A stretch of 51,999 nucleotides of DNA from Flammeovirgaceae bacterium. Its GTDB lineage: Bacteria > Bacteroidota > Bacteroidia > Cytophagales > Cyclobacteriaceae. The translations under genes and the position numbers were made by a program. The stretch spans positions 1 through 51,999 of the forward strand of contig JADJRT010000023.1 in the NCBI GenBank assembly GCA_016712035.1, in the 5' to 3' direction. The notes beneath the pieces are model-generated. The model worked only from the letters and a program-made list of their open reading frames with translations, was not told the DNA's origin and ran no database searches. Positions 35,570 to 48,500 of the stretch are shown here, piece by piece (position 1 is the first letter of the stretch; every line of letters starts with the position of its first letter).

Positions 35570-36558
35570 TCAACCTATTCCGTTTTTGATCCCTTTATGC
35601 AAGGGCTTGGCAACAAATTCATAGACGATGGAAATTTCATGTGCACCGCCAGACGTTGTCGATAATTCTGAGATTGTGAAATCGTAGCTATAGCCTACCG
35701 TAAAACTGCTTAAGTAAAGCCCCAATGTGAAAATCAATGCATCCTGGTTTACGGTACCTATATAATTTGTCTGAAATGGTTTACCCCGATACCACACTCC
35801 GATAGAAATAGGATCGATGTGATAATTCATTCCAAAATCCAATTGACTGATTGGACCCTGTTTTCTAAATATGAATGATGGTGTAAGGTATGATGCGCGG
35901 TCTGCTTCTCTGGGGCCGGAAGTTAAAGTAAGTCTTGCTCCCCGTGAATAGTCGTCTTCATGGGCAATCTACTTACATCATTTAAGATGGATAAGTTGGG
36001 TTGATTCATATGACTGAAAGCAGCCCCAAGCCATAACGTGCGACTGTAAAAAAGAAAGCCCGACCCAAAATCAAAATATTGTTGATTCCCTAATTTCTGT
36101 AAATCCGGATCCAGTGAGATTCCATCATACTCCAACCCATCGCCTAATTGTAATTTACTTCTATCGAGGCCATTAATGCCATACCCAAAATACAAACCCG
36201 GAGAGAAAACGATTTTGTCATTCACCCTAACCTTGTAACTATAATTGAGGCCTACCGTTGTTGTTCGCCATCCTGCTGAACCCATTTTATCGGTAGTGGC
36301 CAGAAGTCCAAATCCACTCTTCAATTCATCAACAAAAATATCATAGCTCGCTGCATAAGTCACGTAGGCTTGTGGAAGATTAGGCCATTGAATTCTATAA
36401 TTACTTGTCAGGCGTTGCTGGGGTGTAATACCCGTAAATCCGGGATTTAAATACAGAGGCGAGGCGTAGTATTGCGAGAATTGCGGATCCTGAGCAAAAC
36501 ATGCCGAGGTTATAAAAACCACGCCACATAAAATGTATAAAAATTTCTTCCTGTTCAT
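35570..36558 (-). CDS. Second PorP/SprF family protein, frame-shifted
   Basis: ATG 36558 gives MNRKKFLYILCGVVFITSAC and the hallmark DPQFSQYYASPLYLNPGFTG, then KSGFGLLATTDKMGSAGWRT, VFSPGLYFGYGINGLDRSKL and WLGAAFSHMNQPNLS. Near 35940 one G is missing from a GGGG run (IHGEQDLL instead of IHGGARLTLTSGP). The next frame continues SYLTPSFIFRKQGPISQLDF, DPISIGVWYRGKPF and VGYSYDFTISELSTTSGGAH to the stop at 35570. About 330 residues in total. It begins 13 bases after the giant adhesin stops and is its likely T9SS partner. It is paralogous to the protein at 30515-31532. Confidence 0.9.
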
Positions 36559-36571
36559 TACCGATACATAT

Positions 36572-39500
36572 TTAACGAATCATGGTTACATCTCCAATTT
36601 GTGTTGACCGCTGACCATCGGACAACCTGACGGTCAGTTTATAAACATACACTCCTGCCTGCATTAATTTTCCATTGGCATCGTATCCATCCCATCCCAC
36701 ACTGGAACTATTGCTTTCAAAGATCAGATTACCCCAACGATCAAAGATTTGCATATTGAATTCGTCCGCTCCTTTTACGATTGGTAAGAACACATCGTTG
36801 AACGTTCCGTTACCTCCTGACCCAGCGCCCACATTACCGCCACTTGGTCCGTTTGGATTAGGGGTAAAGGCATTCGGTACCTTGGTTACGCCACCCTGCT
36901 TCGCTGTAACTTTGCGACTGAGCGTATCGGTACAAACAACACCCTGACCATGATCGTTACGGGCAATTAACCGAACATCATAGGCACCCTCTACTTTATA
37001 TACATAAATGGGTTCAACGTCAAAAGAAGTACCGCCATCTCCAAAATCCCAATCGTAATCCGTGGCACCTGTACTGAAGTTAAAGGTTGTCAACTCCGTA
37101 TCAGGAACAAATACGGTTGTTGGTCTCAAGTCAAACGAGGCTACCGGGTTATCAAATACTTCAAAGTTATCTTGTTGGGTATTGGCCACTTGTCCGGTTA
37201 GCGAATTAGACGTAGTAAGGAATATTGAATAGTTTCCTGGGTTTGTAATTTGAAACACGGGCAATGGCGCATTGGATGTGGCGGCAATACGACCATTGCT
37301 ATCCACTACTCGCCATTCCATCACATCACCGGTAGACGTATTTTCTGTTACCGTGATATTCGATGGGAAGCAACCTCTTAACGGATCGGCCTTAAAGGCT
37401 GCAACAAGCGGAAGTAATGGAATATTAATTGTTTTGGTAAACGAACTTTCGCAACCTAAGAAAGCAGCCTCTGCGGCTATGTTCACCACTTTAAGGCTAA
37501 TATCCCGTGGACCTGGTGAGCTATAATTTACAGGGAAAGGACCAGCGCCATTGCCTGTTGCCGGAGTTGAATTCAATCCAAATGTCCACTCATACCTGAA
37601 TTGAGTAATATCAATAGGCGTTGAGGTGTTTGTGAAGGTAACGGTTGAATTTCCACCAATAAACGGAGGTATTGTTCCTTCGTCAAATCCTGCGGTAATC
37701 GCTCTATAAACTGTAATCGGAATTACTACATCCGCAGCCGGACAATTTCCATTGTTCGCCTGATACACCACCTCATAGATAATCGGATTAGTTGTCGATG
37801 TATTTACAAAATTGTAATTGACCGTAGGCGTGTTTCTGATGTCAATTTGCCGTTGCTGTTCCTTGCACGCGATAGAACCAGGTATGTGATGTGGCTCCAA
37901 AACTTTGGTTAAAGAATTGAATATTTTCACCACTACAAATCTCCGAACGATCCGGGAAGGCATTGGTAATGATACTTGGGAACACCGTCACATTGTTCGT
38001 CTGTGTTTTAAAGCATCCCGGGAACGGTGCTGGTAATTCCGTTCTCAACGTCACCTTATAGGTGATAGCCGCATTCGGATTTGGGTTCGTGAACACATGA
38101 GATATTGTGTTATTCGGAATGGTGGTAGCAGCCAGGAATACTTCGTCTGGAGCCCCATCAAACCATTGCCAAGTATATTGTGTCCCTGCCACCTGATTAA
38201 ACTGGAAGGTCGCATTGTATGGACCGCAAGAGGAAGCCGGCCCGACAATACTAAAGTTTGCATCCGTCTCACCCACTGTTACGGTTTCTGATTGGCCCAC
38301 TGGGGTGAACAAACAATTGAATGCATCTCTTGCTGATACGAGCGTGTACGTAGTTGTAGCCGCTGGGGTAACCTGAATAACTTTAAAGTTACCGGCATTA
38401 TTTACCGTGATATCCGAAGTACCGTCATTGTACACTAACTGGAAAGGAGCCTGACCATCGAGTTGAATAATCAGGAACTCGGAACTTCCTTTACAAATAC
38501 TGGAGCTTGGATTTACAAACAAGGCGTCCATTTGAGGAGAAACCGTTACAATCAAGATCTTCTGATCGCCCAAACATGCACCAGGGCCCGTAGGTGTAAT
38601 CGTATAGGTAAGGCTAGCCTGAGATCCGGTTGTATTAGTAAGTGGCTGATTGATAACATTACCAGACCCAACCGGAGGAACCCCCAACCCACTCGGATCA
38701 TCCACTACCCAATCAAACGTAGTTCCCGCCACCGTACTGTTAAGCGGTACATTTAAGGTTGCTCCATGACAAACCGTTGTCATGTTTGGTAAGCCGACAA
38801 TCGCTGGTTTTGGATTTACAACAACATTAACAAGAATGGGCGTACCATTACATCCATTCACTCTTGGTGTAACTGTATAGGTAACTGTTTCAGGAATAGT
38901 GCCATTATTAAACAACGTCTGGAAGATTAGATTGCCTGCGCCATTGCTTTCACCCACTATGGTTACGGGCGCTGAAACCGTCCACGTAGCCACGGTATTG
39001 GCAACATCCGGAGTAAGCGTGATGTTGACAAAGTCACCACTACAAATATCGGGTTGTGCACTAGCTATAATAGTAGGCAATGGATTAACTGTAATCGTTA
39101 CCACCACGTTGTCACCCGCGCATCCTAAACCACCAATGATTCTAGGTTGGAACGTATAGGTTACGGTTTGCGAAGTGACCGTTGGATTATCAAGAACATC
39201 GGCCAACGATGATCCCGGGTTGAATAAAGTACCCACAGCCGACATGCCCGTAACACCCCCTGTAGCATTGGCGCTTAGCAGTTCAAATCGAACATTACCA
39301 GCCGATGGTACAGTATTGCTATTGAGAGCAACAGCTGTCGCTATTCCTTCGCACACCGTTTGGATAGAAGGGGTAGCAATCAATTTTGGTTTAGGCTCTA
39401 CCGTAACTACAACATCTACAGCCGGAGGGAGGCTTGAACAGCCAGCTCCATTGCGAGCGCCATTGGCTACAGCACTTATTGAATAAGTAACCGTAGCCGG

Positions 39501-42500
39501 GTTGTCCGAATTATTTACGAGAGCATCTTCAATCTTATAGTTTTCCGGAAGATTATTCAATGCTGGAACAAAACCACTGATTAATCCACCTACAGAAGAA
39601 ACAGCTGTATAGTTAAAAGTCACCACGCCCGATGTTGGATTGGTAGGCGAGATCAGATCAATATTAGTAAGCGCGGTGCTACAAATTGCGGGTGCATTAT
39701 TGACAGGTGCAGCAATGACTTCCGGCTCTACGGTGAGAATAATATTTCTAATGGGTCCCAGACAGGGCGCGCCAGAAACTGCCTGTACACCATACGTTAC
39801 CGTTAATGGATCATTCGTAGGATTTTGGAATTGATCGGCCTGAATATCATTAGCTGTAACTCCATTACGAGGGAAAACTGGATTTCCTGCGGTTCGAACA
39901 AGGCCTGCCTGCACGGTAATGGTAACCACGTTATAGGAAGCAGCCGCTACACTTACCGGTGACGTTTCCGTTGCAAAGACAATACCAGCGGTACCCTCCG
40001 AACAAACGGTTCTATTTAGATTGTCATCCACCGCAGGGGCAGCGTCAACAGTAAATACTACGGTTTGATCTTGTCCGCGGCAACCGCCAGCAATAGGAAC
40101 TATGGTATAGGTAACCAATAGCGGACCGTTGGTTGTATTCGTGAACGTATCATTCGACAAGAAGTCTGATTGACCACCCGCCAAGTTTGCTACATATAAC
40201 CCAAGGCCGGCATTGCTACCGCCTGCTACCAAAGCTGGAGCTTTTACAATATTCTTTAATTCAAATTGCGTAGTTAATGTTGATCCACCTGCCGGGCCAA
40301 CAATAATTCCGGAGGGCACATCGCTACAAAGGTTCGCTGCCCCTGGCGTCATGATTGGTTCAGGATTAATCGTCAGGTTAATAAACTCAGACTGCCCTTC
40401 ACACATGGCTGGGCTAATGCCAACCATCTCATAGACAACTATAACCGGAGCTGCCGTTGTATTGGTGAATTTATCATTCCTGATTAAGTTGATATTGCCC
40501 GTAGTGCCCGCTACTGTATTCAACGGATCCGCTGTGATCGTTCCCGGCACAACAACCCCAACCAATCGGTATGAATTCGCAGCCACTGAGGTTCCATTTG
40601 TGCTTAAAATAATTCCTGAAATCTCACGACTACATACGGTATTGTCTAAGGCCGAATTTACAACAGGTTCCGGATTAACCGTTAACTCAACAATCTTCGG
40701 ATCACCCACACAACCATTTGTTCCATGAGGCGTAATTGTATAAATCACTTTTAATGGAATGGCTGTTACGTTTTGGAAAGCATCAGCTAGTAACGCATTG
40801 TCAGCTAATCCAAGGCCAGTAGTGGCTACACCTGTCAAGGCCGGATCCACCACCGCTGAGATATCATAGTTAGAGGCACCAATGGAAATCGCATTAGTAT
40901 TTAACAACGTATTATAAGGCAGTCCACTACATACAATTGCATTCAAATTGGTCGCAACTACAGGTTCTGGCAGAATAGGGACAGTAATCACAAATGGATC
41001 ACCTACACAAGTTCCAGCCGTTGGTATAATTGTGTAGGTAGCATTAAGTATTGCATTTCCTGTATTGGTAAGTGTTCCGTTAATCGAACCCGTACCCGCA
41101 GCTGGCGGAGGCAGACCTCCTACCGTAAGACCAGGTTGGTACGTGGCCGTCCAGGTGAATGTCGCAATAACGCCATTTGTAATATCTGCCTGAGGATTAA
41201 ATGCAAAGGCTACATCGGAACAAACATCAAGTTTTGTTACATCGGCCCCAACCGGTTTAGAGCTAATCGTGACTGCATAGGTAAAGGGCGTTCCTGCGCA
41301 ACTATTTGCCGAGCTAAATGGTGTGATCGTGTAGGTTACTGTAACATCAACTCCTGTGGAGTTTATATAAGAATCTGTAATCGGAAGATTATCTGCCACT
41401 ACCCTATCTGGGGCTGGTGGCACGTTGAAAGGATCGGAGGAAGACTGAATAGGTAAATACGCTAGGTACCGCATTTCCGAGCGTATTTATATTCTGTGTT
41501 TGAATATTGTAATTCAGAGCCGTGCTACAAACAGGATCTACCACATTGGCTCCAACCGGTTCAGGATGAACGGTTACCTTGAATGTGAAAACAGAACCCT
41601 CGCAATCATCAGCCAAACTTACCGGAGTTACTGTATACGTAATCTCTACATCGGCATTGGTTGTGTTTGTGTAAACATCTCCAATGACTGCAGTAGACGC
41701 TACGTTTCTGTTAGGTCCTGGAGGAACAGCTAATGCATTATTGGATGTTACTGAATACTTAAACTTACTAGGCACACTATTACCTGTTCCCACTGTGTTA
41801 ATCACATCTTGTAAATCAAAGTTTACAGGAACATCGCTACAGCGTTGAGCTACCGTATTAGGCCCTAACGGTTCTGGATGAATAGTAACTACCACATCAA
41901 ATGGCGAGCCCTGGCAATTTCTGTCGTACTGAATGGAGTAATCGTATAGGTGATCAATACATCTACACTCGTTCTATTGGTATAGGTATCTGTGATTGCC
42001 GCATTACTCGCTACCGGTCTGTTTTTACCCGCTACGGATACGTTACCCGGATCGGAAGATACAACTGTATATGTAAACTGACTAGCAACCGAATTTCCTA
42101 AGAGGTTTATATTCCTCGTTTGGATATTGTAATTGATTTGTTCATCACTACACACAGCATCTGTATCGGCTAAACCAATTGGTTCCGGCCTAACGGTAAC
42201 TGACACGGTAAATGCATCACCAATACAGCCATTCGCACTGGTTGGGATGATGGTGTAAACCACTACCTGATTTGATCCGGTAACATTATTCAGAATATCA
42301 TTGATCACCGAAGTATTGGCTGCAACAAGAGTTTCTCCGGTTACACTTGGATTATCTGTCGCTACCCATGAATAGGTTGTGCCTGCTACTAAATTATTAC
42401 CTCCAGCGCCAATGTTGGCGATGTTAGTGGCTAAATCATAGTTAACCGTTGCATCACTGCATACAATAGGCAAGGGATCATTAAATCCTTTCGGCTCCGG

Positions 42501-45500
42501 CCTCACGGTAACTGATACGGTGAACGGATCGCCTACACAACCTTGCGAACTTGTCGGGATGACTGTGTACACAACAATCTGATCGGCATTGGTTATATTA
42601 TTCAGGATATCGGTAATGGTTCCACTTGCGACCGCAACGGTACTTTCACCACTTACGCTTGCATTAGCAGCAGCCACCCAACTATAGGTAGTGCCCAAAA
42701 TAAGATTATTTCCCCGGCTACTGTATTGGAAATATTAGACAACAAGGAATAACCGACAGCAGCATCACTGCATATCACTGTGGAGGCATCATTGAAACCA
42801 CGAGGTTCTGGTCTTACCGTAATGGATACCGTAAATGGATCGCCCGCGCAACCATTGTTACTGGTTGCTGTAACTGTGTAAACAACCACCTGATCGACAT
42901 TGGTGATATTGTTTAACACATCATTGATAACTATTGCCGTTCCAGGAACGACTGTCGTTTCTCCGGAAACATTTGGATTATCGACCGCTAACCAGCTATA
43001 GGTTGTACCAATCATAAGTTATTTCCACCGGAACCGGTGTTGGCAATATTGGTAGTGAGGTCATAATTCACATTGGCATCACTGCAAATCGTTTTGATAT
43101 CATCAAAACCTCTTGGCTCCGGACGAACCGTAACCGAAACGATGAAAGGATTTCCATCGCATCCCAGCGCACTGGTTGGTGTAACGGTATACACCACCAC
43201 CTGATTCACATTGGTGATATTATTTAGTACATCATTGAGGGTTGCCCCTACCTGAGGTACGGTACTTTCACCACCCACGTTAGCATTAGCTGTTGCCACC
43301 CAACTGTAGGTGGTACCTGCCACTAAATTATTTCCTCCTGAAATTGTGTTGGCAATGTTTGCTGCCAAATTATAATTGACGCTGGCATCACTACATACCA
43401 CCGGTGTGTTATCATTGAACCCGCGAGGCTCTGGCTGAACGGTAACGGAAACTGTGAATGGGTTGCCCACGCAACCATTAGCACTGGTTGCCGTTACCGT
43501 ATACACTACTATCTGATTCGAGGTGGTAACGTTGTTTATCACATCTGTGATTGTAGCGGTTGTTCCGCTGCCCTCTCCCGTTACAAATGCATTGGGGGCA
43601 GAAATCCAGGAATAGGTTGTTCCTACTATTAAGTTATTTCCACCCAAACCAACATTGGCTATGTTTGCTGTCAGATCATAATTAAAGGCCACATCGCTAC
43701 AGGCAAGCGGTGTTGCATCGTTGAAGCCTTTGGGCTCAGGACGTATTGTAACCTAAACTGTAAACGGATCCCCTACACATCCATCCGAACTGGTTGCTGT
43801 TACTGTATACACAACTACTTCATCCGCATTCGTTATGTTATTAATGACATCTGTTATTGTCGATGCTGTACCCGGTATAGCAAAACTTTCTCCCGTTGTA
43901 TTTGGATTATCTGCAGCCAGCCATTGATAAGTTGTACCGGTAACCAGATTGTTTCCACCCAATCCGATGTTGGAAATATTCGCTACCAGATTGTAATTAA
44001 CAGCAACATCGCTACACACAATCGGGCTATTGTCATTGAAACCACGTGGTTCAGGACGAACGGTGACTGACACCGTGAAAAGATTCCCTACGCAACCATT
44101 GGCACTGGTTGGAGTAATCGAATAAACAACAATTTGATTTGCATTCGTAACGTTATTTAATGCATCATTAATAATGCTTCCAGCCTGCGCAGCAGTACTT
44201 TCACCCGTAACATTCGGGTTGCTGGCAGCTATCCAACTATAGGTTGTACCAACAGTAAGATTATTACCACCCAACCCTACGTTGCCTACGTTTGTGCTTA
44301 AATCGTAGTTAACTGTCGCATCACTACAAATTATTGGTGTCGCATCATTGTATCCACGTGGTTCCGGGCGAACTGTTACAGACACCGTGAACGGGTTGCC
44401 GACACAACTGGTATTGGTAGGCGTGACCGTATACACTACGATCTGATCTGCATTGGTTACGTTGTTCAAGACATCGGTAATCGTGCCACCAGCCACTGCT
44501 GCCGTACTTTCCCCACTCACATTTCCATTTGCCGCGGCTATCCAACTGTATGTTGTCCCCACAATAAGATTATTACCACCAGCTCCGGTGTTTGAAATAT
44601 TGGCAAGTAGAGAATATCCGACTGCCGAATCGCTACAGATAACTGTTGAAGGATCGTTGAATCCCTGGGGTTCAGGGCGAACTGTGACCGAAACTGTAAA
44701 TGGATCACCAATACATCCATTAGTACTAGTTGGTGTTACCGTATAAACAACTACCTCATTACCATTCGTAACGTTATTAACAACGTCATTGATGATGCTG
44801 CCGTTTTTTGCAACCGTACTTTCGCCCGTAACATTCAGGTTATCGGCCGCAATCCAGCTATAGGTAGTACCCACTGCTAAATTGTTTCCACCAGAAGCGG
44901 TATTTGTAATATTAGAAACCAGATCATAGTTAATCGCTACATCACTACATACCGAAGGGGTGTTATCATTGAATCCCCTTGGCTCAGGTCTTACATTTAC
45001 TGAAACGGTAAATGGATTCCCAACACAACCATCCAGGGCTGGTTGGTGTTATCGTATAGACAACCACTTCATTTCCGTTGGTGCTATTGGTGAGAAGATC
45101 TGTAATAACAGAACCCGCCTGAGCTACGGTACTTTCTCCACCCACATTTCCATTTGAAGCTGCGATCCAACTGTACGTTGTTCCTGCAATCAGGTTATTT
45201 CCACCTAGACCAATGTTTGCTACATTCAGACTCAAATCATAATTAACTACCGCATCGCTACACACAATTGGGGTATTGTCATTAAATCCACGAGGTTCAG
45301 GTTGCACGGTTACTGATACTGTAAACACATTTCCTACACAACCATTACCACTTGGTGGCCGTTACTGTGTAAATACTACCTGATTGCCATTAGTTACATT
45401 GTTCAAAACATCTGTAATTGTTGCTCCGGTTTGAGGGCAACGTACTCTCCTCCCTACACTTGCATTGTTTGCGGCTACCAATTGTAGGTAGTTCCAAAGT

Positions 45501-48500
45501 CAGATTATTACCTCCTAGACCCACATTAGCTACGTTGGCAGACAGACCATACCCAACGGCTATATCACTGCACACCAAAGCCGTATCATCAAAACCTCTG
45601 GGTTCCGGACGCACTGTAACTGATACAGTAAATGGATTACCGATACAACCATCCGCACTGGTAGGTGTTATTGTATAAACGACAATCTCATTCGCACTCG
45701 TTACATTATTAACAACATCATTGATGATGTTCCCGACTTAGCAACCAGACTTTCGCCTGTCACGTTGATGTTATCCGCTGCGATCCAACTATACGTTGTT
45801 CCGATGGCAAGATTATTACCGCCTAACCCTACGTTGGTGATGTTGCTGACTAAATCATAATTAACGCTTGCATCGCTGCAGACAATCGGGCTATTATCGT
45901 TATACCCTCTAGGCTCAGGTCGAACTGTTACCGAAACGGTAAAAGGATTACCGATACATCCAGCAGCACTGGTTGGCGTTACTGTATAAACTACTAATTG
46001 ATTTGAATTCGTTACATTATTATGGAACATCGTTAATAACCGGGCCTGCCTGTGCAACTGTACTTTCTCCACCGACAGTAGCGTTGTTTGCTGCAATCCA
46101 ACTGTAGGTTGTTCCGGTTATCAGGTTATTTCCACCAAGGCCTACATTAGCAATGTTGGCACTCAAGTCATAGGCAAGTGCAACATCACTACAGACGATT
46201 GGCGTAGCATCATCATGTCCTTTTGGTTCAGGTTGTACCGTTACTGAAACCGTAAACGGATTTCCAACACAGCCATTGGAACTGGTTGGTGATACTGTGT
46301 ACACAACAATCTGATCGCTGTTTGTAATGTTGTTCAGAACATCCGTTATGGTTCCTGTTGATTGGGACGAGGTACTTTCTCCTGTTACACTGCCATTCGG
46401 GGCGGCTATCCAGGTGTACGTTGTTCCCGCAGTCAGATTGTTTCCCCCTGATCCGATATTAGCAATATTTGTATTTAACACATACCCTACTGCTGCATCG
46501 CTGCAGATCAACGGACTGGCATCATTAAACCCTTGTGGTTCGGGGCGCACCGTTACTGAAACCGTAAAGGGATCGCCTGCGCAGCCATTGGAACTTGTTG
46601 CGATAACCGTATATACGACTACCTGATCGGAGTTGGTTACATTGTTTAGTACATTATTAATAACCGATCCGGTGCCATTGTTTTCTCCACCCACATTGGG
46701 ATTCGCTGCTACAGTCCAGGCATACGTAGTACTGCTGATTAATCCATTGCCCCCTAATCCAGTGTTAAGGATGTTTGCCTCAATGTTGTAATTAACATTG
46801 GCATCGCTACAAATTAAAGGAGAGGGATCATTAAAACCTTTGGGCTCAGGGCGGATAGTGACGGAAACTGTAAAAGGGGTTCCTCCACATCCATTCGTAC
46901 TGGTTGGCGTAACTGTATACACCACAACCTGGCTACTATTGGTAATGTTATTGATTACATCAGTAATAATCGGACCAGCCTGTGCAACCGTACTTTCACC
47001 TGTTACCGTAGGGTTTGCCGCAGCAATCCAGCTATAGGTAGTTCCTACCGTCAAATTGTTACCACCGGCACCGATATTGGCAATGTTTGCCACCAGGTCA
47101 TAATTAAAGGCTACATCGCTACAGGCAACCGGACTGGCATCATTAAAACCAACCGGTTCTGGCTGAACCGTTATATCAACTGTGAATGTTGCACCCACAC
47201 AACCCGCACCACTGGTAGGAGTCACCGTATAACGAACTACCTGATTCCCATTCGTAGTTGCGCAGTACATCGGTGATTATTTTTCCTGATTGAGCAAGTG
47301 TACTTTCACCCGACACGCTGCCATTCGCGGTAGCTATCCAACTGTAGGTATTGCCAGCAATTAAATTATTCCCAAGCGTGGCAATGTTCGCTTCTAAATC
47401 ATATCCCGCGGCCAGGCCACTGCAAACAATGGGTATATTATCGTTTGCTCCTACCCAGGTTGTGGATTAACCGTTATCGCAATGCTTACAGGAGCACCGG
47501 GACACGCAGCACCGCTCGTGGGTGTAATCACATAATTAACAACAATGGGTGCATTGGAAAGATTGACCAGAATATCATTAATATGAATGTGCCGCTACTC
47601 CCATAGGGATGTTAACGCCACCTGATGCAGGGCCTCCACAGTAAAATTCTGTGGTGTACCCGGACAATTATCTGGCCCTGGTCCGATCGGTGTTATCCGA
47701 TAGGTAACGGTTGCATTTACTCCGGAAGAATTGAATAACGTTTGATTGATGGAAAGTACCCCATTGGCAAGGTCGCCCAGTATCGCACCAAGTACTGATC
47801 CGGTAACATTGATCACCTCCCAGTTATAGGTTGTACCTACAATGTTTGAGGTGATCGTGTGCGCAACAGAAACATCTGTGCCGCTACACACCGTGCGCGA
47901 GCTCACGGAAGTAATGGTCGGCCGTTAACTACGGTTACCGGAAATGGATCAGCTGCTGGCGATAAACATCCATTTCCTGAAGACTGAACAACAGTAACAT
48001 TTCCAGAAAACGTACTCATTTGCACAGTAATTGTGTTGATATTAACTGGGGCAGAAATGATAGTGGCTCCTGGTGGTAATGACCAACTGTATGTACTACC
48101 TCCAACAAATGGAACAGAGAACACGGCATTATTCGTATTGGAACAAACTGAAGATGGTCCTGTAATATTGGTTTTGGTGGTGATCCTTCAACCACACAAT
48201 TGGTTGTGATAGTAGTTCCGTCACACACTGCTGTGCCTAAAGTTTCCTTTACTGAAATGGGAAGTCCGGTTGGGTAAAGCGTAGCTGGGGAAATATCTGA
48301 CCATTGTGCCGTTCCACCTGACACGGGCATGTCCCACTAGAAAGCTGGTCCCCGTGAATTCACAAGTGTGCAACAGTTTGTGTTGGTATCGAATTTTGCA
48401 GACGAAGGATAATAAAGAATCCAGATGTTCCAGTTAGTGGTTCAAATTCACCAAGATATGATACCGGAGGTATTGTCCAAGTATAGGTAGATCCAGGATT

